In this document: positions 43,993 to 52,817 of the stretch, piece after piece
How positions within the stretch are numbered: position 1 is the first letter of the stretch
How the letters are laid out: every line of letters begins with the position of its first letter
Origin: Microbacterium limosum
GTDB taxonomy: Bacteria > Actinomycetota > Actinomycetes > Actinomycetales > Microbacteriaceae
Length of the DNA stretch: 64,000 nucleotides
Direction of reading: 5' to 3'
NCBI RefSeq assembly: GCF_036324365.1
Contig: NZ_CP137080.1
Location: 2,604,001 to 2,668,000 of the forward strand
The notes under the pieces: model-generated
Databases searched by the model: none
Told to the model about the DNA's origin: nothing
Seen by the model: only the letters and a program-made list of their open reading frames with translations
Made by a program: the position numbers and the translations under genes

Positions 43993-45060
43993 ATGACCAT
44001 CGTCGCAAACACGTTCGCGTATGTCATCGGCGCGGACACCCATTCCAGAACACACACTCTCGCCGTGCTCGACGCGCGCACTGGCGCCAGAGTGGACACT
44101 CGGACCTTCCCGACGACGCCGGCGGGATTATCACGCGCGGTCGCGTGGATCGCTCGGCGCACCAGCGGGCTGGCCGATGTGCTCGTAACGATCGAGGGCG
44201 TCGGCTCGTATGGCGCCCGGCTCGCGAGAGCATGCCAGGACGCCGGCTACCGGGTCGTGGAGTCGTTCCCGACAGCGGCACGTGAACGTCGCGGACGAGG
44301 CAAGAGCGACGAGATCGACGCGGAACTGATCGCCCGCTCCGTGCTCGGCGTCGATGCCGACAACCTCCGTGATCCGCGTCAGGACGCGGGAGTCCGCGCG
44401 GCGCTGCGGGTGCTGATCGGCGCCCGCGACCTCATCAACCTCGAACGCACCAGGTCGATCAACGCCTTGACCGCGCTGCTTCGAACGGTCGACCTCGGCA
44501 TCGACGCCCGCGCCTCGCTCACCAAGAAGCAGCTCGCGGCGATCGAGTCCTGGCGCACGCGACAGGAGGACCTCGCGACCGCGACAGCCCGCCGGGAAGC
44601 GATCCGGCTGGCCCGACGGGTTGCCGTCTGCGATGAGGACCTCGCTGCTAACCGTGACGAGATCACCGCGCTGGTCGCCGCCAGCGACGCCGCAATCCTG
44701 CTCGACGAGCCCGGGATCGGCGCGATCAACGCGGCCGTGATCATCGCCGCCTGGTCACACCCCGGCCGGGTCCGCTCCGAAGCAGCGTTCGCCGTGCTCG
44801 CCGGCGTCAGTCCCGTGCCCGCCTCGAGCGGAAACACCACCCGTCATCGCCTCAACCGAGGAGGCGACAGGCGTCTGAACAGAGCCTTATCGTCGATCGC
44901 GCTGACCCGAATGTCGCACCACCCGCCGACCCGCGCCTACGTCGAACGCCGACGAGCCGAAGGACGCACCACCAAGGAAATCCGCCGCTCACTCAAGCGA
45001 TACATAGCCCGCCAGCTCTACCGCCGCCTCAGCGAGCAGAGCGGACTTGACAACACATAG
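43993..45060 (+). CDS. IS110-family transposase/recombinase
   Basis: DEDD-type recombinase with an added serine-containing Tnp domain, 355 residues from ATG 43993. The RuvC-like part has YVIGADTHSRTHTLAVLD, VLVTIEGVGSYGARLARA and RRGRGKSDEIDAELIA. The transposase_20 part has LLDEPGIGAINAAVIIAAW and VSPVPASSGNTTRHRLNRGGDRRLNRAL, including the presumed nucleophile Ser. It appears intact. Catalysis would be guided by the ncRNA encoded just upstream. Confidence 0.94.
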   Translation: MTIVANTFAYVIGADTHSRTHTLAVLDARTGARVDTRTFPTTPAGLSRAVAWIARRTSGLADVLVTIEGVGSYGARLARACQDAGYRVVESFPTAARERRGRGKSDEIDAELIARSVLGVDADNLRDPRQDAGVRAALRVLIGARDLINLERTRSINALTALLRTVDLGIDARASLTKKQLAAIESWRTRQEDLATATARREAIRLARRVAVCDEDLAANRDEITALVAASDAAILLDEPGIGAINAAVIIAAWSHPGRVRSEAAFAVLAGVSPVPASSGNTTRHRLNRGGDRRLNRALSSIALTRMSHHPPTRAYVERRRAEGRTTKEIRRSLKRYIARQLYRRLSEQSGLDNT

Positions 45061-45080
45061 AAGCATCCTGGGTTTCGTTC

Positions 45081-46023
45081 CTATCGGGTTCCCTGTCCGG
45101 CGGTTGCCGACTGGGGTGATTCTTGGTCAGCGTAGTACGCGGCTTCGATCTCGGCGGGGGTGCGGTAGCCGAGCTCTCCGTGGAGGCGGGAGTTGTTCCA
45201 CCACCACACGTACTCGAGGGTCGCGAGCTCGACCTGCTCGACCGTCCGCCACGGGCCCCGGCGGCGGATCAGCTCGGTCTTGTAGAGCCCATTGACCGCC
45301 TCGGCGAGGGCGTTGTCATAACTGTCGCCCACGGTTCCCGTGGAGGGTTTCGCGCCGATCTCGACGATCCGATCCGTGTAGACCACAGAGAGATAGTTCG
45401 ACCCGTGGTCCGCGTGATGGACGAGCTCATCGAGCGGCCCCGCAGCGTTGAACGCGGCCATGTTCAACGCTTGCAGCGGCCGCACGTCGGCCTTCAACGT
45501 CGACGCGACGTTCCAGCCGACGATCATGCGGGAGAACACGTCGATTACGAACGCGACATACGCAAACCCCGCCCACGTCGCGACATAGGTGATGTCCGCG
45601 ACCCACAGCCGCCGCGGCGCGAGAGCAGTGAAGTCGCGTTTGACGAGGTCCTGCGGTTGCGGGATCGTCGGATCGGACTTCGTCGTGAACACCTTCTTCG
45701 ACCGCGCCACCCCGCGCACTCCCGCGAGGCCCATGAGGCGGGCGGTCTGATCACGGCCGACATCCCACCCCTGTCGTCGCAACAGCGCATGCATCTTCCG
45801 CACGCCGTAGACGCCGTAGTTCTCCTCGTGGAGAAGGCGGACCTCCGGCACGAGCAGCTCGTCACGCAGCTGCCGGGCCGAGGGCACGCGGGTCTTCGCG
45901 GCGCGATACCCGCGGGAGGTGAGGAACCCTGGCACCGTGTCCCGGAGGACACGGCAGAGGAACTCGACCCCGAACTGATCCCGATGCTCGTCGATGAAGC
46001 GGATCATGTCGGTCAGGGCCGGT
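45081..46023 (-). pseudogene. IS3-family transposase orfB (DDE domain), start cut by IS21
   Basis: Leftward frame encoding the rve integrase domain: LWVADITYVATWAGFAYVAFVIDVFSRMIVGW (in parts) carries the first Asp, HHADHGSNYLSVVYTD the second and GDSYDNALAEAVNGLYKTELI the Glu. An HTH_21 region with RRQGWDVGRDQTARLMGLAG precedes. The frame runs on into IS21 sequence to 46049, but the native part ends at the 6-bp duplication at 46018-46023. Separated from orfA by 2.6 kb, it can no longer form the OrfAB fusion. Confidence 0.88.
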
Positions 46024-46138
46024 TGAGTATTTGCGCTTCTGAGGGCCACTGATATTGGGGTTCAGGGCCACTCGCTGATCGACGCGATGGCGTCGTTGAG
46101 CGCCACCGAATATTGGGGTTCGGGGCCATCTTCCTAGG

Positions 46139-46176
46139 CTCCTTCTGCCGCGTGGCCTATCACGCGGCAGAAGGAG
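46139..46176 (+). promoter_or_regulatory. Hairpin sequestering the istA ribosome-binding site
   Basis: A perfect 16-bp stem (CTCCTTCTGCCGCGTG at 46139-46154 with 46161-46176) closes a 6-nt loop. The 3' arm ends with AAGGAG, the Shine-Dalgarno sequence of istA eight bases before its ATG. Read-through transcripts from outside the IS would have it masked. Confidence 0.75.
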
Positions 46177-46184
46177 TGATTCGG

Positions 46185-47743
46185 ATGGTACGCAAGATCA
46201 AGGTGAAGCTCGTGCTTCGGTTGCGCGCGGAGGGGCTCACGGGTCGGCAGATCGCCGCGCAGGGCATGTCCCGCACCAGTGTGGCCCTGGTGCTCGACGC
46301 CGCCGACCGGGAGGGCATCGGCTGGGACGACATCGCCGAGCTCGACGAAGCGGACGTGTATGCGCGGCTGTTCCCCGGGCGTGGTGAGCACGAGAGTGTT
46401 CACGCGCAGCCGGACTGGGACAAGGTGCATCGGGAACTCGCGAGGGTCGGGGTGACGTTGAAGCTGCTGCATGGCGAGTACGTCGATGCCTGCCGTGCCA
46501 AGGGCGAGACGGCGATGGGCTACGACCGGTTCTGCAAGACCTACCAGCGTCACGTGCTGGTGATCGGGGGGCGTCGCGGGTCGGTCACAAGGCCGGGCAG
46601 ACGGTCGAGGTCGACTGGTCGGGCAAGACGATGCAGCTGGTCGATCCGGTCACCGGCACCACGACGAGGGTCTACCTGTTCGTCGCGAGCCTGCCGTTCT
46701 CCCGCTACTCGTTCGTCGAGCCGACGCTGGATATGAAGCAGGACACCTGGTTGCGCGCGAACACGGCGATGTTCGACTGGTTCGGCGGGTCCGTCCCGCG
46801 GATCGTTCCGGACAACCTGAAGGCGGGTGTGATCAAGCACCCTGCCGAGGGCGAGGTGGTGCTGAACGACGCGTATCGGGAGCTCGCGGCGCACTATTCG
46901 GCGGCGGTGCTGCCGGGACGGGTGAAGAAGCCGAAGGACAAGCCGAGTGTCGAGGGCACGGTCGGGAACGTTGCGACGGTGGTGATCGCGGCTCTGCGCA
47001 ACCAGCGGTTCGCGACGCTGCCGGAGTTGCGGGCCGCGGTCTACGAACGCGTCGCCGCTTACAACGCGAAGCCGTTCCAGAAGCGCGCCGGCTCCCGGCT
47101 GAGCGTGTTCGAGGGTGAGGAGAAGCCGCTGCTGCGGCCGCTGCCGCAGGTTCCGTTCGAGATCTCGCAGTGGCTCTACGGCCGCAAGGTTCAGAAGAAC
47201 GGGCATGTGGTGTTCGAGCGGAACTTCTACTCCGTCCCTTACGAGAACATCGGTCGGTCTGTCGACCTGCGCATCACCGACACCATGTTGGAGGTGTTCG
47301 CCGGGGATCAGCGGCTCACCAGTCATCTGCTCGCCCCGGCCGGGGTGGTCAACGAGTACCGGACGCATGACAGCGATCTGCCCGATGGGCCCCGCTACCA
47401 GCAGATGGACCCGCAACGGGCGCGGGAGTGGGCCGCTCGGGTCGGGGAGCACACCACGACGATCGTGAACCGGATCTTCGAGTCCGTCCCGGTCGATGAG
47501 CAGGGGCTCGGGGCTGCGCTGGCAGTGCTGCGGATGACCCGACGCTACTCCGCCGCCCGTGTCGAAGCCGCCGCTGGCATCGCGCTCGAGTCCCGCGTCC
47601 GATCACCCAGGTATGCGCACCTGCGGCCGATCCTCGACTCGAATCAGGACCAACGCGGCAGAGGCCCATGGTTCGAACCCGCCGACGAGGAACCCGTCGG
47701 CTACGTCCGCGGCGCCGACTACTACGCAGGAGGCACCCGATGA
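46185..47743 (+). pseudogene. istA: IS21 transposase istA with a -1 frameshift in a G tract
   Basis: Starts at ATG 46185 with RKIKVKLVLRLRAEGLTGRQIAAQGMSRTSVALVL (helix-turn-helix). The frame is good to YQRHVLVIGG, and homology resumes in another frame with ASRVGHKAGQTVEVDWSGKTMQL. The switch lies at the six-G tract 46566-46571; one more G would restore the frame. The rest carries the DDE domain (VDWSGKTMQLV, DNLKAGVI and KPSVEGTVGNV, a D-D-E set) to 47743. It is either inactivated, expressed by slippage on the G tract, or a sequencing error. Confidence 0.8.
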
Positions 47744-48489
47744 GCCGGCTCGACTCCGAGACGAAGCGGAAGCTGCGGGAGATGGGCGTCCCCGCCCTCG
47801 TCGACGCGCTCGACATCCAGGACGAGGGCCTCACGATGGGGCTGGTGTTCGAGGAGAGGATCAAGCTCGCCGTCGACGACGCCCACGCCGCGTTCACCCA
47901 CTCCAAAGTCGAAGGCCTCATCCGACGAGCGGGCCTGCGCTACCCGAACGCGGACCTCCGCCGCGTCGACATGCTCGAACAACGCGGCCTGGACCGGGGT
48001 GTGATCGCGCAGCTCGGGACCTGCCAGTTCATCACGAGGCACATGAACGTCGTGTTCCAAGGCTTCACCGGCTCCGGGAAGAGCTATCTCGGCTCGGCGT
48101 TGGCGAAGCAGGCGTGTCAGCACCGCTACCGGGCGCACTACATCCGCATGCCCGACCTCGAAGAGACCTGGGCCGCCGCGAAAGACAAGCCAGCGGGTCG
48201 GGAGAAGTGGTTGCGGAAGTACTCCACGTTCACCCTCCTCGTGATCGACGAATGGCTGCTCGATCCACCCACCGACGACGTCCGGTCCATGCTGCTCGAG
48301 CTCCTCGAACGCCGTTACGACGCGACCTCGACGGTGTTCTGCACCCAGTACGCGAAGAAGGACTGGCACCAGCGCCTCGGCGGAGGGGTCCACGCCGACG
48401 CGATCATGGACCGCATCGTCCACAACGCCCTCTGGATCGAGACCGGCGACGTCAACATGCGCGAGCACACCGCCGCCGCGGCCAACTGA
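47740..48489 (+). CDS. istB: IS21 helper ATPase istB
   Basis: DnaC-like AAA+ ATPase that stimulates IstA, 249 residues. Walker A is VFQGFTGSGKSYLGSALAK, Walker B TLLVIDEWLLD and sensor region VFCTQYAKKDWHQRLGGGVHADAIMDRIVHNA (in parts). Its ATG overlaps the istA stop codon (ATGA), with GCAGGAGG seven bases upstream. It appears intact. Confidence 0.95.
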   Translation: MSRLDSETKRKLREMGVPALVDALDIQDEGLTMGLVFEERIKLAVDDAHAAFTHSKVEGLIRRAGLRYPNADLRRVDMLEQRGLDRGVIAQLGTCQFITRHMNVVFQGFTGSGKSYLGSALAKQACQHRYRAHYIRMPDLEETWAAAKDKPAGREKWLRKYSTFTLLVIDEWLLDPPTDDVRSMLLELLERRYDATSTVFCTQYAKKDWHQRLGGGVHADAIMDRIVHNALWIETGDVNMREHTAAAAN

Positions 48490-48585
48490 ACCCGGGCCGG
48501 TGAGCGTCGCACCTGCGGGGGTGGCGCTCACCGGCAATACCGGTGACCCCGAGAGTGAATACCGAGTGGCCCTGAACCGCAATAA

Positions 48586-48924
48586 TCAGTGGCGCTCACG
48601 ACTCCAAATACTCAGCCGGTCGAGCTCCTTCGCGAAAAACACGCTCGCAGCCTTGAGGACCTCGTTCGCTTTCCGCAACTCGGCGTTCTCCCGCTTGAGC
48701 CTCGCGTTCTCCTCGGCAACATCGGTCGGGACGCCGGGCCGGTGGCCCGCGTCGACCTCGCGCCGGCGATGCCACACCCGCAGCGTCTCTGCGCTCATAC
48801 CGAGCAGCCCGGCGACATGACGCACCGCGGCCATCAGGTTCGGATGCGAGGGCTTCGCCTCGTCCAGCATCCGCAACGCCTTCTCCCGCATCTCGGGCGA
48901 GTACTTCTGATTCATCGGTTCCAT
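48586..48924 (-). pseudogene. IS3-family orfA, 3' end altered by the IS21 insertion
   Basis: HTH protein of the IS3 orfA type: MNQKYSPEMREKALRMLDE, MAAVRHVAGLLGMSAETLRVWHRRREVDAG and the leucine-zipper-like RLKRENAELRKANEVLKAASVFFAKELD. Start ATG 48924 or 48915. After AKELDR the frame enters IS21 and stops at 48586, so the natural end and the programmed frameshift to orfB are lost. Confidence 0.85.
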
Positions 48925-48962
48925 CCTTGCTTGAAGAACGGAACGAAACCCAGGGCGATTCA

Positions 48963-49283
48963 CCGTTCGGGCATCCGCGCCCTCGGCTTCGAGGATCTCC
49001 GCGGTATCTCCGACGCGCTCGATCGAGCCATGGCCGATGCCGAGTCGCAGCGGGGCTTCCACCCTTGGCTGCCGGCGGCCGACAAGGGCGCGTGCCGCGA
49101 GCCGTGCCCTGCAGCGACTCGGCGACGACGAGCTGTGAGAACTTCCTTTACTCGTTCAAGGCCGGCCTGACGGCCGGCTCACTCCCCGGCGCTCGCGCTG
49201 CGGTGCGTCCGGTCCTCGCTTCGCTGCGGTCCGGGCGCTCCTCGCGCGACCACCACCCGAGCACCTATTCTCCGATGTTGTGA
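48963..49283. other. Remnant sequence right of the IS stack, no gene seen
   Basis: About 320 bases without a convincing gene. Frames over 48963-49135 look protein-like (GFEDLRGISDALDRAMAD) but match nothing I know and lack starts. From 49160 the bases form several short GC-rich inverted repeats (GGCCGGCCTGACGGCCGG and similar). It also contains no continuation of the IS1634-type transposase, so DNA was lost here. Confidence 0.5.
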
Positions 49284-51047
49284 TCAGCCAATGTTCTCTC
49301 GTTCAGCCTCTCGGCTCGTCGGAAGCCCCGCCTGATCAAGTGCACGCACTGGATCTGCCAGCAGCGTGCGCAGCCAGTCTCGAACGAGTTGCTCGTTACC
49401 TGGCAGGAACGGAAGCGCTCCGATCCCAGTCTTAGCGATCGAACGAAAGAGATCGGCATCCTCATATCCCGCGCACTCGGTTGCGGTTGCGGGGAACAGG
49501 GCCACAGCGTGCGTTACGGGGCGCAGATCCACGCCATCGTGATTGACGGCGACCGCATCGCGGTAACGATGCATCGCATTGATCGCGTCCTGTCCTGGGC
49601 CGGGGTAGCCGCGTCCGCTCTTCGATTCGTAGCGCCGATACTTCGCGTCGAGGATGAGCTTTATTGGCGGTCGTCCCGCCAGATCGATTGAGACGAGAAT
49701 ATCCGGCTTGTGATCACCAGTTGGAGTTCTAATTTTCTCATTGTTCGATACAGAGACACGAAAGCCCTCGAGCTCGTATACGAGGACAGACGCCCCTTCA
49801 TCAATTGTGGGAGCCAGCAGCCGTTCGCTTACTATTCGCAGCTCTCGCATGGGGTCTGCGCTCGGGAACTGTGAGCGAACTATGTCAATAACCTCGAGGA
49901 GGCACCATTGCTCGTAGAGCTTGGCGATGTTCGCCAGGCTCGCCTCACGAGTCACGCCGACCAGCGTCAATATGTCTCGCAGAGCGATGATCGATCGATA
50001 GATCTCCGAGTATCCGCTCTTGTTCAATAGAACAGTCGACGGTGTGACTATTGCGCCAGGGTCGGACCTTGCTGCTCGAATAGGCTCCGACCTCAAGGCA
50101 AACCTAACCGTCGCCTCCAACTGATCTAGTTCCCGGAGGACGCCCGCTTTGACCTCCGCGTCATCGAGCGAGCCGCGACCGGGGTCGCCATCGACCCCGA
50201 CCCGAATCCTGCTCACCCTGGTCAGGATCAGGTTGAGCTGGCCATGTATCCAGCGATGCTCAGGGGAATCCCAGGAGCGAAACCGGGTGTCTGCGGGCAG
50301 ACGCTCGCGCGCGGCCACTGATCCCACTGATGTCCACGATCCCTTGCCCCGTCCCTGGCGGATGGCCGTCACCGTTGTCCCACCGAAGCGCTTGATCTGG
50401 TGGAGCCGAACGTAGCTGACGTCCTGGTGGAGGACCTCGTGAGGGTGCAAGTCCATCAGCCGAACGCCATCCAGCAGCTGGGAAACTTCTCCGCGGAGCA
50501 CAGTCAGCCAGTCGATGTCCCGATCTGCTGTCGGCATTTCCCTGGATCCGCTCAGCCGGCGGGTTGCCTGGTAGAACCGAAACAATAATCGGTTGTTGTG
50601 AGACTCGATCGCGTGCAGTAGAGCCTGATAGTCAACCTTGTAGTCAACCTTGGATGGGAACACCTCCAGGAGGACCTGGATCTTCTCCCCTGGGCTCGAA
50701 CAGACAAAATCAACGATACCGACTAGCGAACCGAAGTTGATCACCCCGGATTGGACACCCGTCTCTCCGATTGCACCAACGCCGCTGACGAGCGAGCTTG
50801 AGCGAGTGCGAACCGCCACACGCTCGCCTGCGATCTTCGGCTCGAGGGTAAGGCGATAGTCGGTCTGTTCCCACAGTCCGAAACGATTCCCCTGTTCTGC
50901 AAGCAAGACTTCCATGTCCGCCGGCGCACCGCCGACCCTGACTTCACCCTCAGGAAGCGCCAGTCCCATTCGAGACTCCGCGTTGACGTCGAGCAGCATC
51001 CTCATCGAGTGCGACTCGACTCTGAGCATCGGGACGTAGCGCACCAT
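49284..51047 (-). CDS. DUF2357 / PD-(D/E)XK nuclease subunit of an McrBC-like restriction system
   Basis: Probable DNA-cleaving subunit, 587 residues. The N-terminal half has the DUF2357-type layout (FGLWEQTDYRLTLEPKIAGER and VDYQALLHAIESHNNRLLFRF). The C-terminal third has the nuclease core HKPDILVSIDLAGRPPIKLILDAKYRRY, fitting PD-(D/E)XK with D, D-A-K. Similar proteins are the McrC-like partners in LlaJI/BsuMI-type systems. Start ATG 51047, three bases after the McrB-like stop. Codons and GC content look less GC-rich than the host's, suggesting transfer. Confidence 0.82.
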   Translation of the reverse strand: MVRYVPMLRVESHSMRMLLDVNAESRMGLALPEGEVRVGGAPADMEVLLAEQGNRFGLWEQTDYRLTLEPKIAGERVAVRTRSSSLVSGVGAIGETGVQSGVINFGSLVGIVDFVCSSPGEKIQVLLEVFPSKVDYKVDYQALLHAIESHNNRLLFRFYQATRRLSGSREMPTADRDIDWLTVLRGEVSQLLDGVRLMDLHPHEVLHQDVSYVRLHQIKRFGGTTVTAIRQGRGKGSWTSVGSVAARERLPADTRFRSWDSPEHRWIHGQLNLILTRVSRIRVGVDGDPGRGSLDDAEVKAGVLRELDQLEATVRFALRSEPIRAARSDPGAIVTPSTVLLNKSGYSEIYRSIIALRDILTLVGVTREASLANIAKLYEQWCLLEVIDIVRSQFPSADPMRELRIVSERLLAPTIDEGASVLVYELEGFRVSVSNNEKIRTPTGDHKPDILVSIDLAGRPPIKLILDAKYRRYESKSGRGYPGPGQDAINAMHRYRDAVAVNHDGVDLRPVTHAVALFPATATECAGYEDADLFRSIAKTGIGALPFLPGNEQLVRDWLRTLLADPVRALDQAGLPTSREAERENIG

Positions 51048-51050
51048 GGC

Positions 51051-52808
51051 TCAGAAAAAGCTCGTGTGTCCGTCGCTGACCAAGCGCTCGCGCATCGCAC
51101 CGACTCTGCTCTCGGAGTACCCGTATCCAAGCCCTGCGAGTGTCACCTGAAGCGCCTCGAGCGCGCCACCGAGGCGGCTACCACTGCCTTGAACTCGAGG
51201 CAGGATCTTCGCGGCGATCGCGATGTCGGTCGGCGACACCGGAAGCCCGTCTCGAGTGGTGAACGATTCTCCTACCTGCTGCGACTCCAGGACGAATGCG
51301 ACAAATTCGTCGCGTACCCTGTATCCGATCTCCAGCCTGCTTTGCAGCAGGTTCTCGTTGATCTCAACAAGCTCGAGCAGAGTTGACTCTATGAGAGGAG
51401 AACTAAGGTCACTTCGATTAGCAAGGCCCGTGGGCTCGCCCCGCCAAGCCGCCGAACTGTAGGGGACGTGCTGTTCGCTCACAGACTCTGACAGTGAGCC
51501 AACAGCCAACAAATCGACGTCGTTGTATTCCAACACGAAAGCGCGATCGAGCACCTTCCGTGAAAAGTCGTAGGTTGACTCGTCCACGTTGACTGCACCG
51601 ACGATTGCAAGATTCCTCGGCAGAACAACTGTTGAATAGTCGACGTGATCGACAACTCCTGCACTTGGCACGAGCGGCGCGGAGTTGCCATCAGGGTCCA
51701 GTCGCTCCATCGCGCTCAAGATCTCCGCCAGATAGTATTCCGGCCTTGCGATGTTCATCTCATCCAAGAGGAAGAAGTGCTGCACGTCTGGTTCCTGCAT
51801 TGCTTCGGATGCGAACCGAAGCAACGGGCCCGGGCGGAATTCGCCAGCGAGATTCGTGTAGCCGAGCAGATCGCTGCTGTCGGTCCAGTCCGGCTTCACC
51901 GCGACGACTTCGATCTCCGAAGCCGTTGCCTCGGCGATCAGAATGGGCAGGCGAGTCTTGCCTGTTCCGGAAATGCCCGCAAGGATCACAAACGGCTTCG
52001 CTCGAACCGCCGTCGCGAACGCGCCGACCTGCCACGGATGCACAATCATGCCCTTTGCCGAGACATAGGCAGCGACGGCAGCGGCATCGATCGGCTCGCT
52101 CCGGTAATCGACTGGGATGTAGTCGTCGCCGGCAGTATGCGCACCAGCGACCGGACGGGGCAGCTCGTCGGTCGCCCGCGCAAGCTCCGCGTACGTTGTC
52201 TGGAACCGCGACCAGAACACCGGGTTTGCGTCTCGCATTATTGCAAGCGTTGCCAGAACCGGCAGCAATCTCTCAGCGTCAGTCCCCGCGGACCTGTCGT
52301 GGAGTACATAACAATTCTGCGCCGATGACGCACCCGACCAGCCGAACATCCGCTGTTCGCCGAGACCGGAGGCGCCGAAATATGCCGACTCCTTCATTTG
52401 GGGGTTCGTGACGACCGACTGCATAAGAATGACATCCGCCATTTGGAGCATGACCCGCGCAGCGGCACCGACTTTGTCATTGGTGCGCTCGACATGAGTC
52501 ACGCGCCCTACGCCGAGCAAGCCCCGTTGATTGGCACTGCCCTGACTACTCTCTGCCCCCATTACGAACACAATTAGGGAGCCGACGCAGCGACCGGGCT
52601 CCTCGATGAACTCGACTGGCGGTTGCCCGAACTCCACGACGACCGGCTCGGCAGGCGCAATCAGGGCACCAACCGTAGCGCGATAGTAGATTTGCTGATC
52701 GGCCCCCCAGTTGCCCGTCGCGGCCTCTGCCGGATCAACGAGCGTTCCCCTCAGCCGACCGGAACGGGAGTAGCGCGGCGACAACCGCAGGAGGAACGCA
52801 TCACGCAC
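51051..52808 (-). CDS. McrB-like AAA NTPase subunit of a restriction system
   Basis: AAA NTPase of 585 residues. A 240-residue N-terminal domain of unknown type, which may recognise DNA, precedes the ATPase: Walker A FVILAGISGTGKTRLPILIAE, Walker B HFFLLDEMNIARPEYYLAEIL and McrB-type VGAVNVDESTYDFSRKVLDRA. It should translocate DNA or power cleavage with the adjacent nuclease. It starts at GTG/ATG 52808, ten bases from the methyltransferase stop, so all three genes form an operon. Confidence 0.88.
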   Translation of the reverse strand: MRDAFLLRLSPRYSRSGRLRGTLVDPAEAATGNWGADQQIYYRATVGALIAPAEPVVVEFGQPPVEFIEEPGRCVGSLIVFVMGAESSQGSANQRGLLGVGRVTHVERTNDKVGAAARVMLQMADVILMQSVVTNPQMKESAYFGASGLGEQRMFGWSGASSAQNCYVLHDRSAGTDAERLLPVLATLAIMRDANPVFWSRFQTTYAELARATDELPRPVAGAHTAGDDYIPVDYRSEPIDAAAVAAYVSAKGMIVHPWQVGAFATAVRAKPFVILAGISGTGKTRLPILIAEATASEIEVVAVKPDWTDSSDLLGYTNLAGEFRPGPLLRFASEAMQEPDVQHFFLLDEMNIARPEYYLAEILSAMERLDPDGNSAPLVPSAGVVDHVDYSTVVLPRNLAIVGAVNVDESTYDFSRKVLDRAFVLEYNDVDLLAVGSLSESVSEQHVPYSSAAWRGEPTGLANRSDLSSPLIESTLLELVEINENLLQSRLEIGYRVRDEFVAFVLESQQVGESFTTRDGLPVSPTDIAIAAKILPRVQGSGSRLGGALEALQVTLAGLGYGYSESRVGAMRERLVSDGHTSFF

Positions 52809-52817
52809 TCCTGAATA

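Larger units (their letters stand above)
43704..45069 (+). mobile_element. IS110-family element inserted in the left terminal repeat of the IS3 element
   Basis: About 1.37 kb between two copies of the core dinucleotide CT (43702-43703 and 45068-45069). Removing it restores an IS3 end, TTGAATCGC-CT-GGGTTTCG. It has no inverted repeats, as expected for IS110, and carries a 290-bp non-coding left part followed by the transposase gene 43993-45060. Exact ends may shift by one base because of the repeated C. Confidence 0.8.
46024..48614 (+). mobile_element. IS21-family element
   Basis: Ends are TGAGTATTTG (46024-46033) and its complement (48605-48614), flanked by the 6-bp target duplication GCCGGT (46018-46023 and 48615-48620). 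Typical IS21 multiple terminal repeats follow: GGGCCACTGATATTGGGGTT and GCGCCACCGAATATTGGGGTT-like units on the left, one related unit on the right (CCTGAACCGCAATAATCAGT). It carries istA and istB. Confidence 0.9.
43694..48962. mobile_element. IS3-family element, interrupted by an IS110 and an IS21 element
   Basis: The right end (48940-48962) read from outside is TGAATCGCCCTGGGTTTCG followed by TTCC. The left end carries the same repeat but broken: TGAATCGCCT at 43694-43703 and CTGGGTTTCGTTCC at 45068-45081, with the IS110 element between. orfA is at 48586-48924 and orfB at 45081-46023, both leftward, separated by the IS21 element. Without its passengers the element would be about 1.3 kb, normal for IS3. 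No clear target duplication is seen. Confidence 0.8.

Noticed and set aside
48589..49170. + strand frame across the IS3 orfA region reaching into the remnant
   Set aside because: Most of it is antisense to orfA, and the remaining part has no start and no recognisable family.
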